Source of the DNA: JANOBD01 sp031411495
GTDB lineage: Bacteria > Planctomycetota > Phycisphaerae > Tepidisphaerales > Tepidisphaeraceae
Direction of reading: 5' to 3'
DNA length: 64,000 nucleotides
NCBI GenBank assembly: GCA_031411495.1
Contig: JANOBD010000013.1
Location: forward strand, 1 to 64,000
Position numbers and translations under genes: made by a program
In this document: positions 17,436 to 24,954 of the stretch, piece by piece
Position numbering within the stretch: position 1 is the stretch's first letter
How the letters are laid out: every line of letters starts with the position of its first letter
Notes under the pieces: model-generated
Databases searched by the model: none
What the model was told of the DNA's origin: nothing
What the model saw: the letters and a program-made list of their open reading frames with translations, nothing else

Positions 17436-18554
17436 TCAGGTCATTCCGCGCAGCCGTTCGCGGAACTCGCCCGGCGTCGTACTGATTTGTCGGCGAAACA
17501 CCGTGCTGAAGTAACTCGCCGAGGCGAAGCCGCTTGCCATCGCGACCTGCGGCAGCGTGAGGTCCGACTCCAGCAGGAGTTGCTTGGCGCGATCCACCCG
17601 GCAGCGGAGGATTTCATCATGAATCGTGCGGCCCAAGGCTTCTTTGAAGCGGCGCTCGAGTTGCCGGCGAGAAATCGTCGCCCGCCGCGCGACATCCAGC
17701 ACGCCGATCTGTCGGCCCGCGTGCTGGTGGATGAACCGCGCCGACTCCGCCACATCCGCATCATTGATCGCCAGTGCATCGGTCGATCGGCGGGTGATCA
17801 CATCTTTCGGCGGCACGAGCACGAGGTCGCCGAGATCCGACTTGCCGCCGATCAATCGCTCGAGCATCGCCGCCGCCTCGAAGCCGATGCGCTCGCGGGC
17901 GGTGTTGATGGTCGAGAGGGGCGGGTTGGCCAGGCTCTGCATCAGCTCATCGTTGTCGACGCCGAGGATCGCGACATCGTCCGGTACGCGCACGGAATGG
18001 GATCGACACAGATCCAGCGCGGCCACCGCCGCGCGATCGTTGCACGCCATCAGCGCAATGGGCGTGGTCCGATTCGTGACTATTTCTGCCAGCGATCGCT
18101 CGTTGCGGATCAACCTGCATTCCATCTTCTCGCGAGCCAGCCGCTGGCTGAATCCATGGAAGCGGATCGTTGCAAATTGCCGGTCGTCAGTCGCGTAGAA
18201 GCCGAAGTGTCGATGGCCGCGACGGAGAAAGTGTTCTGCGCCCATCGTGCCGACGAGCCGGTCATCAGAGACGACGGATGGGACGCGCTTGAGCCCGAGC
18301 GAGGACGACACGTTGACGGCCGGCACCGACGACCGGTTCAGCAGCCGCGCCTGTGCGGCGGTCGCCGCCTGGATGATCAGGCCGTCGTAGTCTTTGAGGT
18401 GCTTGCCGATGGCGGCTTCGTTTACGCCTTCGACGCGGCAGATCCAGGCGCGGGCGAACGCGAAGGACGCGATCCCCCGGATCACGCCGCGCGAATAACC
18501 GCCGACGTAATTCACGATGATTCCGACGCGGATGGGGTGGCTGAGTTCTGTCAT
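17436..18554 (-). CDS. XylR-type AraC family regulator with sugar-binding domain
   Basis: The 372-residue protein combines a LacI/periplasmic-binding-like sensor domain (residues 8-260, for example RVGIIVNYVGGYSRGVIRGI and DDVAILGVDNDELM) with a C-terminal AraC double helix-turn-helix (residues about 270-370, ending TLPQVAMASGFASASYFSTV and TPGEFRERLRG). This order is that of E. coli XylR, which senses D-xylose. Planctomycetes carry many paralogues. The divergent neighbour is UDP-xylose synthase, but no xylose catabolic gene is near, so the ligand is unknown. Confidence 0.9.
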   Translation of the reverse strand: MTELSHPIRVGIIVNYVGGYSRGVIRGIASFAFARAWICRVEGVNEAAIGKHLKDYDGLIIQAATAAQARLLNRSSVPAVNVSSSLGLKRVPSVVSDDRLVGTMGAEHFLRRGHRHFGFYATDDRQFATIRFHGFSQRLAREKMECRLIRNERSLAEIVTNRTTPIALMACNDRAAVAALDLCRSHSVRVPDDVAILGVDNDELMQSLANPPLSTINTARERIGFEAAAMLERLIGGKSDLGDLVLVPPKDVITRRSTDALAINDADVAESARFIHQHAGRQIGVLDVARRATISRRQLERRFKEALGRTIHDEILRCRVDRAKQLLLESDLTLPQVAMASGFASASYFSTVFRRQISTTPGEFRERLRGMT

Positions 18555-18561
18555 GGGTCAA

Positions 18562-18665
18562 ACACCAAGGACACGAAGTTCACCAGAAAAATGGGAAGAC
18601 CCGATAACCCGGGATGGCCTCCCTGACTCGGTTTTCCCATTTGATGCCCTTCGTGTCCTTGGTGT
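18562..18665. repeat. Long imperfect hairpin repeat between divergent genes
   Basis: The outer arms ACACCAAGGACACGAAG (18562-18578) and CTTCGTGTCCTTGGTGT (18649-18665) are perfectly complementary. A second pair, AAATGGGAA and TTCCCATTT, lies inside. The whole can fold into a single long hairpin of about 104 bases. No coding potential. Words of this type (accaaggacacgaag) recur in intergenic DNA of many environmental bacteria as I recall; mechanism unknown. Confidence 0.8.
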
Positions 18666-18777
18666 CTAACCCCCCGATGTCGCAAAATCAAAATCCTTCT
18701 GCGCGAAGTCCAAATCGACGGTTTGCGGTCGATAGTAAAGTTACAGACTCGCCCGGCGTGGCGTGAGGAACCTTTCT

Positions 18778-19719
18778 ATGCGCATCCTGATCAGCGGCGG
18801 CTCCGGCTTTCTTGCTTCTCACCTGACCGATCGACTCCTTGGCCAAGGCCACGAAGTCGTCGGCGTCGACAATTTCATTACCGGCCGGGCGGAAAACATC
18901 GCCCACCTCAAGGGCAACAAGCAACACACGTTCATCGAAGCGGATGTCATCCAGCCGCTGAAGATCGACGGCCCGATCGATCGCATTTATCACATGGCCA
19001 GCCCCGCAAGCCCGATCGGGTACGTGAAGCACCAGGTCGCCACCCTGAAGGTGAACAGCCAGGGTACGTGGAACCTGCTCGAACTCGCGGAAGCGAAGAA
19101 CGCCCGCTTCCTGATGGCCAGCACCAGCGAATGCTACGGCGACCCCGCCATTCACCCGCAGCCGGAAACGTACTGGGGCAACGTCAACCCGATCGGCATG
19201 CGCAGCATGTACGACGAGGCCAAGCGCTTCAGCGAAGCCTGCACGATGGCCTACCTGCGCGAACGCAAGGTCAACACGCGGATCATCCGAATCTTCAACA
19301 CTTACGGCCCGCGCATGGATCCGGTCGATGGCCGCGTCGTCATCACCTTCATTCGCCAGGCGCTGCACAACGAGCCGCTCACCGTGTTCGGCGACGGCAA
19401 GCAGACACGCTCGCTCTGCTATGTGAGCGATCTCGTCGAAGGCATCAATCTGGTGATGGAGAGCGATTTCCACGAGCCGATCAACCTCGGCAACCCGCAC
19501 GAGTTGACTATCTACGAAATCGCCAAAGAGATTCTCGCGCTGATTCCCGAGAGCAAGAGCACGATCATCCACCAGGCGATGCCGCCGGACGACCCGAAGA
19601 TCCGCAAGCCCGACATCACCCGCGCCAAGCACATCCTCGGCTGGGAGCCGAAAGTCACGCGCAGCGAAGGACTGAAGAAGATGATCGACTTCTATCGCGA
19701 CAGCCTGCTGAAGAAGTGA
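18778..19719 (+). CDS. uxs: UDP-glucuronate decarboxylase (UDP-xylose synthase)
   Basis: This NAD-dependent extended SDR converts UDP-glucuronate to UDP-xylose. From the ATG at 18778 (GAGGAA upstream) it is 313 residues, the usual UXS length. Visible features are the nucleotide site GGSGFLASHL at residues 7-16, VVGVDNFITG, HMASPASPIGY, the catalytic TSECYGDP, YDEAK with the active Tyr/Lys, and RIFNTYGPRM, all close to UXS and unlike 4-epimerases. Its substrate is the product of the UDP-glucose dehydrogenase gene at 36471-37835. UDP-xylose would feed exopolysaccharide or glycoprotein synthesis. Confidence 0.92.
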   Translation: MRILISGGSGFLASHLTDRLLGQGHEVVGVDNFITGRAENIAHLKGNKQHTFIEADVIQPLKIDGPIDRIYHMASPASPIGYVKHQVATLKVNSQGTWNLLELAEAKNARFLMASTSECYGDPAIHPQPETYWGNVNPIGMRSMYDEAKRFSEACTMAYLRERKVNTRIIRIFNTYGPRMDPVDGRVVITFIRQALHNEPLTVFGDGKQTRSLCYVSDLVEGINLVMESDFHEPINLGNPHELTIYEIAKEILALIPESKSTIIHQAMPPDDPKIRKPDITRAKHILGWEPKVTRSEGLKKMIDFYRDSLLKK

Positions 19720-19800
19720 GCGAAAACGGGCCAGAGACAGCGGGACGTGAGTAGGCGGTCGTCGTCCGCTTCGCGCGGCGTGGCACCTGCTAATCAATTG

Positions 19801-20499
19801 CTACTTCGTGCCCGTCAGCACCACGATGAGCGTCGCCAGCGCGACGACCAGCGCGACACCCGCGATCACGTAGAGCCCGACGATCCGGCCAGTGAAATCG
19901 CGCACGCGGGCGGCCTCGCGCTCGAGCTGTTCGTCTCGCGCGGCGGTAATCGATTCGATCGCGGCCTCGAGAGATAGCTGCAGATGTTCGATCCGGCGCG
20001 CCAACTCGTCGGTCCGTTCGGTGGACTCCGTGAGACGCTCGGTCTGTCGTTGCAGCCGCTCGCCGAGTGAGGCGCCGGCCGCTCGGAGTTGATCGTGAGA
20101 CGCCGCGATCGACCGCGCGGTCGATTCCGCACTCTCGATGCGGACTTGCCCCTCGTTCACGCGCTGTTGAATGGCAGCGAGTTCCTCACGCAGGGGCTGT
20201 GGATCGGCCGTGGCATTTTGCGGACGGCCGGCGGATTCGAAGCGATCGCACCGCGATTTGATCGTGTCGAGCCGACTTTCCAGCGTTCTCATGTCGCCGC
20301 GAAGGGTTGCAATGTCGGCCGTCAGCCGCTGGGCGCGGGTCGAGGGGCGCTTTGGCGAGGTCTGCGGCACCGCTTGGCTCGAAGTCGCATTGCCGGGCAC
20401 GGAATCGACCTTTAAGTCCGAAATGGGCGGCGCATCGACCGCGCGCGCGATTCCGAATCGGCGCCAGATCGACTGCAGTTTCGCGCGCATAGCCACCAT
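19801..20499 (-). CDS. Coiled-coil protein with C-terminal membrane anchor
   Basis: The 232-residue protein has a Pro/Ser-rich N-terminal segment (residues 1-55), a long heptad-rich region (about 56-195, for example TADIATLRGDMRTLESRLD and LARRIEHLQLSLEAAIES) and one C-terminal membrane helix (about 205-228, ending VVLTGTK). It would be tail-anchored with the coil in the cytoplasm or periplasm. The start ATG has GGGAAGAGAG upstream. No family recognised. It converges with UDP-xylose synthase and diverges from the ABC importer. Confidence 0.75.
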   Translation of the reverse strand: MVAMRAKLQSIWRRFGIARAVDAPPISDLKVDSVPGNATSSQAVPQTSPKRPSTRAQRLTADIATLRGDMRTLESRLDTIKSRCDRFESAGRPQNATADPQPLREELAAIQQRVNEGQVRIESAESTARSIAASHDQLRAAGASLGERLQRQTERLTESTERTDELARRIEHLQLSLEAAIESITAARDEQLEREAARVRDFTGRIVGLYVIAGVALVVALATLIVVLTGTK

Positions 20500-20572
20500 C
20501 GCACTCTCTTCCCGTCGTCCCCGGGCCCGACGTTTTGACCGCTCCTGCGTCGAACTCTACCATCCGCGCGAC

Positions 20573-21445
20573 GTGATTCAACGAAACCCTTTGATCTTTG
20601 GATGCCTCTTGTCGCTGTTTGCCGGTTGCGAGAAGACCGCGCCCGCGACCCAAACGGCCGCTGATTCGACTTCGCCGACGCGGATTGTGTCGCTCTCGCC
20701 CGCCGCCACCGACCTGCTGCTCGCGATGGGCGCGGAGCACGATCTGGTTGGCGTCTCGACGTTCGACAGCGATCCGCGCGTCGCCAGTCTGCCGCGCGTG
20801 GGCGACTATGAAAGTGTCGATTGGGAGCGCATCCAGGCGCTGAAGCCGAACGTGATGATCGTCCAGGGCCGCAACCGGATCTCCGCCGGCTTCGCCGAAC
20901 GCGCCAAGCAACTCAGTATCACGCTTCACGCGGCCCAGATCGATCGCTTCACCGACATCATCGTCGAGGCCGATCTCATCGGCCAGGCGGTCGGCAGAGC
21001 TGAGCCCGCGCGGGTGTCGTGGAAAGCGCTTCGGGAGAAGATCGACGCGGTGAAGTCGCACGTCGAGAACCAACCGCGTGTGAAGACGCTGATCGTCACC
21101 ACGGCCGACGGACTCGGCGTCGCCGGCCCGGACACATACCTCGATGACATCCTCATCTTCGCGGGGGGCGTGAACGCGCTGCCCGCCGACCGCGCCGGCT
21201 ACAGCAAGATCGATCGCGAACTTCTCCTGACGATCGCACCCGATGCGATCATCCAGCTCATGCCCGGTGCGACGCAGGCGCAGATCGACTCCGCCAACGC
21301 GGTGTGGAGGGGCCTTCCCGATCTGCCTGCCGTGAAAAACAGCCACATCTACACCTTCACACAGGATTGGGTGCTCATGCCTAATTCCCGCGTCGCGGAA
21401 CTTGCCGAGCAGGTCGCCGCGAAGCTTCATCCCGAGGCGAAATGA
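20573..21445 (+). CDS. ABC importer substrate-binding lipoprotein (BtuF/FecB type)
   Basis: I place the start at the GTG at 20573 because it puts the lipobox LFAGC at residues 14-18 behind a short signal peptide. The frame runs 134 codons further upstream over the neighbour's region, which I reject. The 290-residue protein has the class III binding-protein layout: RIVSLSPAATDLLLAMGA, then YESVDWERIQALKPNVMIVQ, a linking helix, and a second lobe (TYLDDILIFAGGVN, LLLTIAPDAIIQLMPG). The ligand would be cobalamin, heme or a siderophore. The stop overlaps the permease ATG. Confidence 0.9.
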   Translation: MIQRNPLIFGCLLSLFAGCEKTAPATQTAADSTSPTRIVSLSPAATDLLLAMGAEHDLVGVSTFDSDPRVASLPRVGDYESVDWERIQALKPNVMIVQGRNRISAGFAERAKQLSITLHAAQIDRFTDIIVEADLIGQAVGRAEPARVSWKALREKIDAVKSHVENQPRVKTLIVTTADGLGVAGPDTYLDDILIFAGGVNALPADRAGYSKIDRELLLTIAPDAIIQLMPGATQAQIDSANAVWRGLPDLPAVKNSHIYTFTQDWVLMPNSRVAELAEQVAAKLHPEAK

Positions 21446-22503
21446 ACGCAGCCCGGGTCGTAACGGTCTCGATGGTTCCTCGCACGCTCACCGCGAAGCG
21501 ATGGCTCGCCTGCGTGCTGGGCGGAACCGCGCTGCTGCTGCTCGTCCTGACTCTTTCGCTCATGGTCGGCTCGACCGGCGATTTCGGTTTGCCGGCCGGG
21601 CCGCTGGGCCGCGAGATCCTCCAGACTCGCCTGGACAAGATCATCCTCGCCATGCTGGTCGGCGCTGCGCTCGCCGGCGCCGGCTGCGCCTATCAGGCGG
21701 TGCTGCGGAACGATCTCGCCGATCCTTACCTGCTGGGCATTTCATCTGGCGCAGCCCTCGCATCCTACCTGTGGCGATTACCAGCCGTAGCGAACTATCT
21801 CGCCGCCAGCGTTCCTATTCTGGCGGCGATGAGCCAGCAGGGCTTCGCGTTCGTGGGCGCGATCGCGGCCTCGCTGGTCGTCCTTTTCATCGCCGGCGCG
21901 CGCGGGCGATTTGAGCCGTCGACGCTGATCCTCACCGGCGTGATCGTCTCGACGGTCTGTGCGGCGGTGATGATGCTCATCTTCACCATGGTGAAATCGC
22001 TGCCGGGCTCGGGCTATTTCCAGTCCGTGTTGATCGGCGAGTTGCAGACTTCGTTGACGACGCAGCAAGTCGTTCTGGCGGCCGTGCTGATCGTCGGCGG
22101 ATTGATCGTTATCGGCCTGCGGCTGCCCATCCTCAACCTCGTGTCCTTGAGCGCTGATGAAGCGCGAGCGCTGGGCGTGAACATCTCGCGCGAGCGGGCC
22201 GTGACGTTGATCGCCGCATCGCTGGTGACGGCCGCGGCGGTGTCCGTCTCCGGGCCGATCGGTTTCGTCGGGCTGATTGCGCCCCATGTCGCGCGGCGAA
22301 TCGTCGGCGTCGACCTGCGGCTGGCCATGCCGATCGCCTCCATCGGCGGGGCCATCCTGCTCGTCGCGGCCGATGCGATCCTCCGCTACCTCGCCGGCGT
22401 CCATGCCGTCAACACAATCATCCCCATCGGCGTCGCGACGGCGCTGCTCGGCGGGCCGTTCTTCCTGGTCCTGCTCTTTCAGAAACGGAAGGGCGACGCA
22501 TGA
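21442..22503 (+). CDS. ABC importer permease, FecCD/BtuC family
   Basis: The 353-residue protein has about nine to ten membrane helices and the family motifs: RLDKIILAMLVGAALAGAG, YQAVLRNDLADPYLLGISSG near residue 75, and PIGFVGLIAPHVAR near residue 275, which contacts the ATPase. It forms a dimer in the inner membrane that moves the metal chelate or cobalamin from the binding protein. Its ATG overlaps the upstream stop (ATGA) and its own stop overlaps the ATPase start, so the three genes are tightly coupled. Confidence 0.95.
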   Translation: MNAARVVTVSMVPRTLTAKRWLACVLGGTALLLLVLTLSLMVGSTGDFGLPAGPLGREILQTRLDKIILAMLVGAALAGAGCAYQAVLRNDLADPYLLGISSGAALASYLWRLPAVANYLAASVPILAAMSQQGFAFVGAIAASLVVLFIAGARGRFEPSTLILTGVIVSTVCAAVMMLIFTMVKSLPGSGYFQSVLIGELQTSLTTQQVVLAAVLIVGGLIVIGLRLPILNLVSLSADEARALGVNISRERAVTLIAASLVTAAAVSVSGPIGFVGLIAPHVARRIVGVDLRLAMPIASIGGAILLVAADAILRYLAGVHAVNTIIPIGVATALLGGPFFLVLLFQKRKGDA

Positions 22504-23414
22504 GCGATTCACCGGGTGAACTCCTTTCGATCCAGAGCCTTCGCGTCGATCTTGCGGGCGCACGGATCCTCGATGACGTGTCTCTCTCGATCCGCGAAGG
22601 CGAACTCGTCGCTCTCATCGGCGCGAACGGCAGCGGCAAGACGACGCTTCTGCGGGCAACGATGGGGCTCGTGAAGTCGACGGGGACCATCCATTGGAAC
22701 CGGTCGGCGCGCGTCGCCAGCTCCTCCCCGTTCGTGGGAGAGGCCGGGCAGGGACGCGAGCGGCAACCGACGTCTAATCGCACCCCGCGTCCGCGCGGCG
22801 AGCTCCTCGCGCCCGACGAGGGGCGTCCGGCGATCGCGGTCCAGAAGCTTCACGTGAAGGAACTCGCCCAGATCGTCTCCTACCTCCCGCAGAACCCGAC
22901 GTCCATTCCCGGCCAGACCGTTACCCAGGCCATTTTGCTCGGCCGGCACGCGCGGCGCGGCATGCTCGACTTCACCGACACGGCAGAAGACTGCCGCGTG
23001 CTCGGCGAATCCACCCGCGCGATCGGCGTCGAGGGGTTCTTCGACCGCACGCTCGAATCCCTTTCCGGCGGCCAGCGGCAGCGCGTCTTCCTCGCCCGTT
23101 GCCTCGCGCAGGAGTCGCCGACTCTGCTGCTCGACGAACCGGCAACGTTCCTGGACCTCAAGCATCAAGTCGAGCTGTATCAGCTGCTCCGCAAACTCGT
23201 CCACGAGCACGGCCGGACGATCTTGATGGCGTGCCACGATCTGAACCTCGCCGCGATGCACGCCGACCGGATGATCCTGCTCGATGGCGGCAAGCTCGTG
23301 GCGGATGGAACACCGGACGCACTCATGACGCCCGAGACGATCGGCAAAGCGTTCGGCGTGAGGATGAAACGAATCGACGTCGATGGAAAGCCGCATTTGA
23401 TACCGGTGGAATGA
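22500..23414 (+). CDS. ABC importer ATP-binding protein with internal insertion
   Basis: The ATPase powers the importer. Walker A is GANGSGKT at residues 41-48, the Q-loop reads YLPQNP, the ABC signature is LSGGQRQR, Walker B is LLLDEP and the H-loop is ILMACHDLN. At 304 residues it is about 45 longer than usual. The excess lies between Walker A and the Q-loop (about residues 73-118), in a Pro/Arg-rich stretch (SSSPFVGEAGQGRERQ to LLAPDEGRPAIAV) unlike any ABC core. The DNA there (about 22715-22850) resembles an inserted intergenic repeat kept in frame. Confidence 0.93.
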   Translation: MSDSPGELLSIQSLRVDLAGARILDDVSLSIREGELVALIGANGSGKTTLLRATMGLVKSTGTIHWNRSARVASSSPFVGEAGQGRERQPTSNRTPRPRGELLAPDEGRPAIAVQKLHVKELAQIVSYLPQNPTSIPGQTVTQAILLGRHARRGMLDFTDTAEDCRVLGESTRAIGVEGFFDRTLESLSGGQRQRVFLARCLAQESPTLLLDEPATFLDLKHQVELYQLLRKLVHEHGRTILMACHDLNLAAMHADRMILLDGGKLVADGTPDALMTPETIGKAFGVRMKRIDVDGKPHLIPVE

Positions 23415-23880
23415 CCACCGCGCCACCATCCGCGCGTTCCTGAGGCGATTCCGCAGCGGCATCGGGATTCCGGCCGCAGAACCGTGAAGGAGGCCGCGGG
23501 TTCGGACGTTTTCGGAAATCGGCAGGCAATCCATCGCTAACCATCTTCCCCGTCGACTTGGACTGTCAAAGAGCTGCACGTTTATCGATGCGCGCCGCTG
23601 CCGAGTCGTCCGGGCGCGCAGTGGCTCGGACGCGGCGGACATTCAGAAACCCGTCGTAGCAGTGGCCGTGTGAGTTCGAAAGCCCGAGAAAAAAAGCAGA
23701 GCCGCCTGTCGCCGGCGCGATCTTCCGATGCGTTGTGGAGAAAGCGGGTGATACACACGCCGGGCTAGTTTCTAACTGAGCTGACAAACCCTCCGGGATT
23801 TACGGCGCATACGGTCCGTTTCGAGAAACGGGGCATGTTTCGAACGTGCGCGGAAATCGTGCTGCGGTACGTTGAATCGC
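23415..23880. other. Intergenic region without visible gene
   Basis: About 466 bases separate the importer ATPase and the next membrane protein. Open frames on both strands are short and lack family resemblance or ribosome sites. I see no riboswitch core, terminator with a T-run or tRNA. It probably holds a degraded sequence and the promoter of the downstream gene. Confidence 0.5.
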
Positions 23881-24690
23881 ATGCACAGACCGGATCGACC
23901 CTCGCCGTTGGATTACCGATCTCCCGGCACGCCCGGGCCACGCGGTGACCTGATCTATCGCTGGCTCCGCACGCGTCACCGCCTGGGCGTGTCGGGGGCG
24001 CTGCTGGGCATACTCGGCGGTGCGCTCGCCGTCATTGCCACCGCGTGGCTCGTCAGTGCGCTCACCTCGCTGATCTTCTTTCGTTTCGGCGCCGGCAGCG
24101 ATCGCGAGGTCATTCAGTGGTCGATCTTCGGCGGCTACCTGCTGTTGATCGTCCCAATTCTCCTCTGGCGAACCGCCCGCACCGGCGGCGAGTTCTTCGC
24201 TGACCAGGTACTCGAATCCCGCGCCTTCCACGGTCAACCGGCAAGCCACGGCGAATGGAGATACCGCGCAGGCGTCGCAACGACCGCGCTCTACGGCGAC
24301 CTGCTCTTTTGGGGACCGCGTCTGATCGTCGACGGCGTTCGCCGGTTGATTGGCCGTGAGGTGGTTCGAAGCGCATCCACCCTGCATCGGGCGTCGTTCA
24401 TCCTTTCCCATCTGCTTCGAGGCCGAGACGCCTCGAGGACCAAGGCGCTGCGGATTCCGGATGAACCGCCGACTGAGTTACAGCATGTGCTGCGCTGGCT
24501 CGACAGGCACGATTACGTCGGCATCAGTGCGGACGGTCAGCGCGTCTGGCTGGCTTCGGCGGCGCGCGAATCGCTTTCGCTGATGCTGCAAATCGATCCA
24601 GGTCCGAAAACCGTCCGCCGGGGTCGTGCAGGCAAGGGCAGCAATGTGATGGACAATCTCAAAACGGTCGATATGATTTCTGCACGATGA
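23881..24690 (+). CDS. Hypothetical inner-membrane protein
   Basis: From the ATG at 23881 the protein is 269 residues. Two hydrophobic segments are clear (about residues 38-68, LGVSGALLGILGGALAVIA onward, and 80-95, SIFGGYLLLIVPILLW). The soluble C-terminal half has a stretch that looks like a winged helix (LRWLDRHDYVGISADGQRVW). No family recognised. The last 14 codons overlap a promoter-like sequence and the thrS leader peptide start (ATGA overlap), so the thrS transcript seems to begin inside this gene. Confidence 0.75.
   Translation: MHRPDRPSPLDYRSPGTPGPRGDLIYRWLRTRHRLGVSGALLGILGGALAVIATAWLVSALTSLIFFRFGAGSDREVIQWSIFGGYLLLIVPILLWRTARTGGEFFADQVLESRAFHGQPASHGEWRYRAGVATTALYGDLLFWGPRLIVDGVRRLIGREVVRSASTLHRASFILSHLLRGRDASRTKALRIPDEPPTELQHVLRWLDRHDYVGISADGQRVWLASAARESLSLMLQIDPGPKTVRRGRAGKGSNVMDNLKTVDMISAR
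24650..24677 (+). promoter_or_regulatory. Promoter of the thrS leader transcript
   Basis: TGGACA (24650-24655) and TATGAT (24672-24677) are separated by 16 bases; each matches the housekeeping consensus at five of six positions. The expected start of transcription, six to seven bases later, is at about 24684, only about three bases before the leader-peptide ATG. The promoter lies within the 3' end of the upstream gene. Confidence 0.7.
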
Positions 24691-24746
24691 TCCGAACAAC
24701 CACGCGAACCACGACGACTACGACGGCCGACAATCCCGGGCGGTGA
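24687..24746 (+). CDS. Threonine-rich leader peptide of thrS
   Basis: The 20-codon frame encodes MIRTTTRTTTTTTADNPGR: nine of nineteen residues are Thr, using ACA, ACC, ACG and ACT codons. It starts at most a few bases after the predicted transcription start, so it is probably translated as a leaderless message. Its TGA (24744-24746) touches the end of a 9-base segment (24736-24744) that can pair with the 5' arm of the following terminator. The stretch has all parts of a classical amino-acid attenuation leader like that of the enteric thr operon, but sits in front of threonyl-tRNA synthetase. The role is inferred from sequence logic. Confidence 0.85.
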   Translation: MIRTTTRTTTTTTADNPGR

Positions 24747-24822
24747 TCGTGTTCTGCGCGTTCGGATCAAAACGAAATGCAGATGACGACCGCTCGGTGA
24801 ACCACCGGGCGGTTTTTGTTTT
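24736..24822 (+). terminator. thrS attenuator: terminator and competing antiterminator
   Basis: The terminator is ACCGCTCGGTG (24789-24799), loop AAC, CACCGGGCGGT (24803-24813), then TTTTGTTTT: an 11-pair stem with one G-U. The segment CCGGGCGGT at 24736-24744 is identical to the 3' arm's CCGGGCGGT (24805-24813), so the 5' arm can pair with either. Ribosomes reaching the leader stop codon would cover the upstream segment and favour termination; ribosomes stalled at Thr codons would free it and favour read-through into thrS. Confidence 0.85.
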
Positions 24823-24827
24823 GGTCG

Positions 24828-24952
24828 CAGGCAGTAGGCATCAGGCAGCAGGCATTAGACGAGGAGCGGCAGTGGTCGATCGACAGTAGGCAATGAAGAT
24901 GAATGCGATCGCATTCCTGTTGCCTACTGCCTTTTGCCTACTGCCTCACACA
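24828..24952. repeat. Inverted repeat of the GGCAGTAGGCA type upstream of thrS
   Basis: Several copies of gcagtaggca/ggcagcaggca on the left (24828-24857) face tgcctactgcc copies on the right (24918-24946) and can fold into an imperfect hairpin. The element ends directly before the thrS ATG and appears to have replaced any ribosome site. It lies after the attenuator, so it would be in the untranslated region of every full-length thrS transcript. Confidence 0.7.
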
Positions 24953-24954
24953 CC

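Noticed and set aside
20186..21430. Minus-strand frame of 414 codons
   Set aside because: Antisense to the substrate-binding protein, which has lipobox and family motifs.
23415..23880. Small genes in the gap after the ABC ATPase
   Set aside because: Frames are short, lack ribosome sites and resemble no family.
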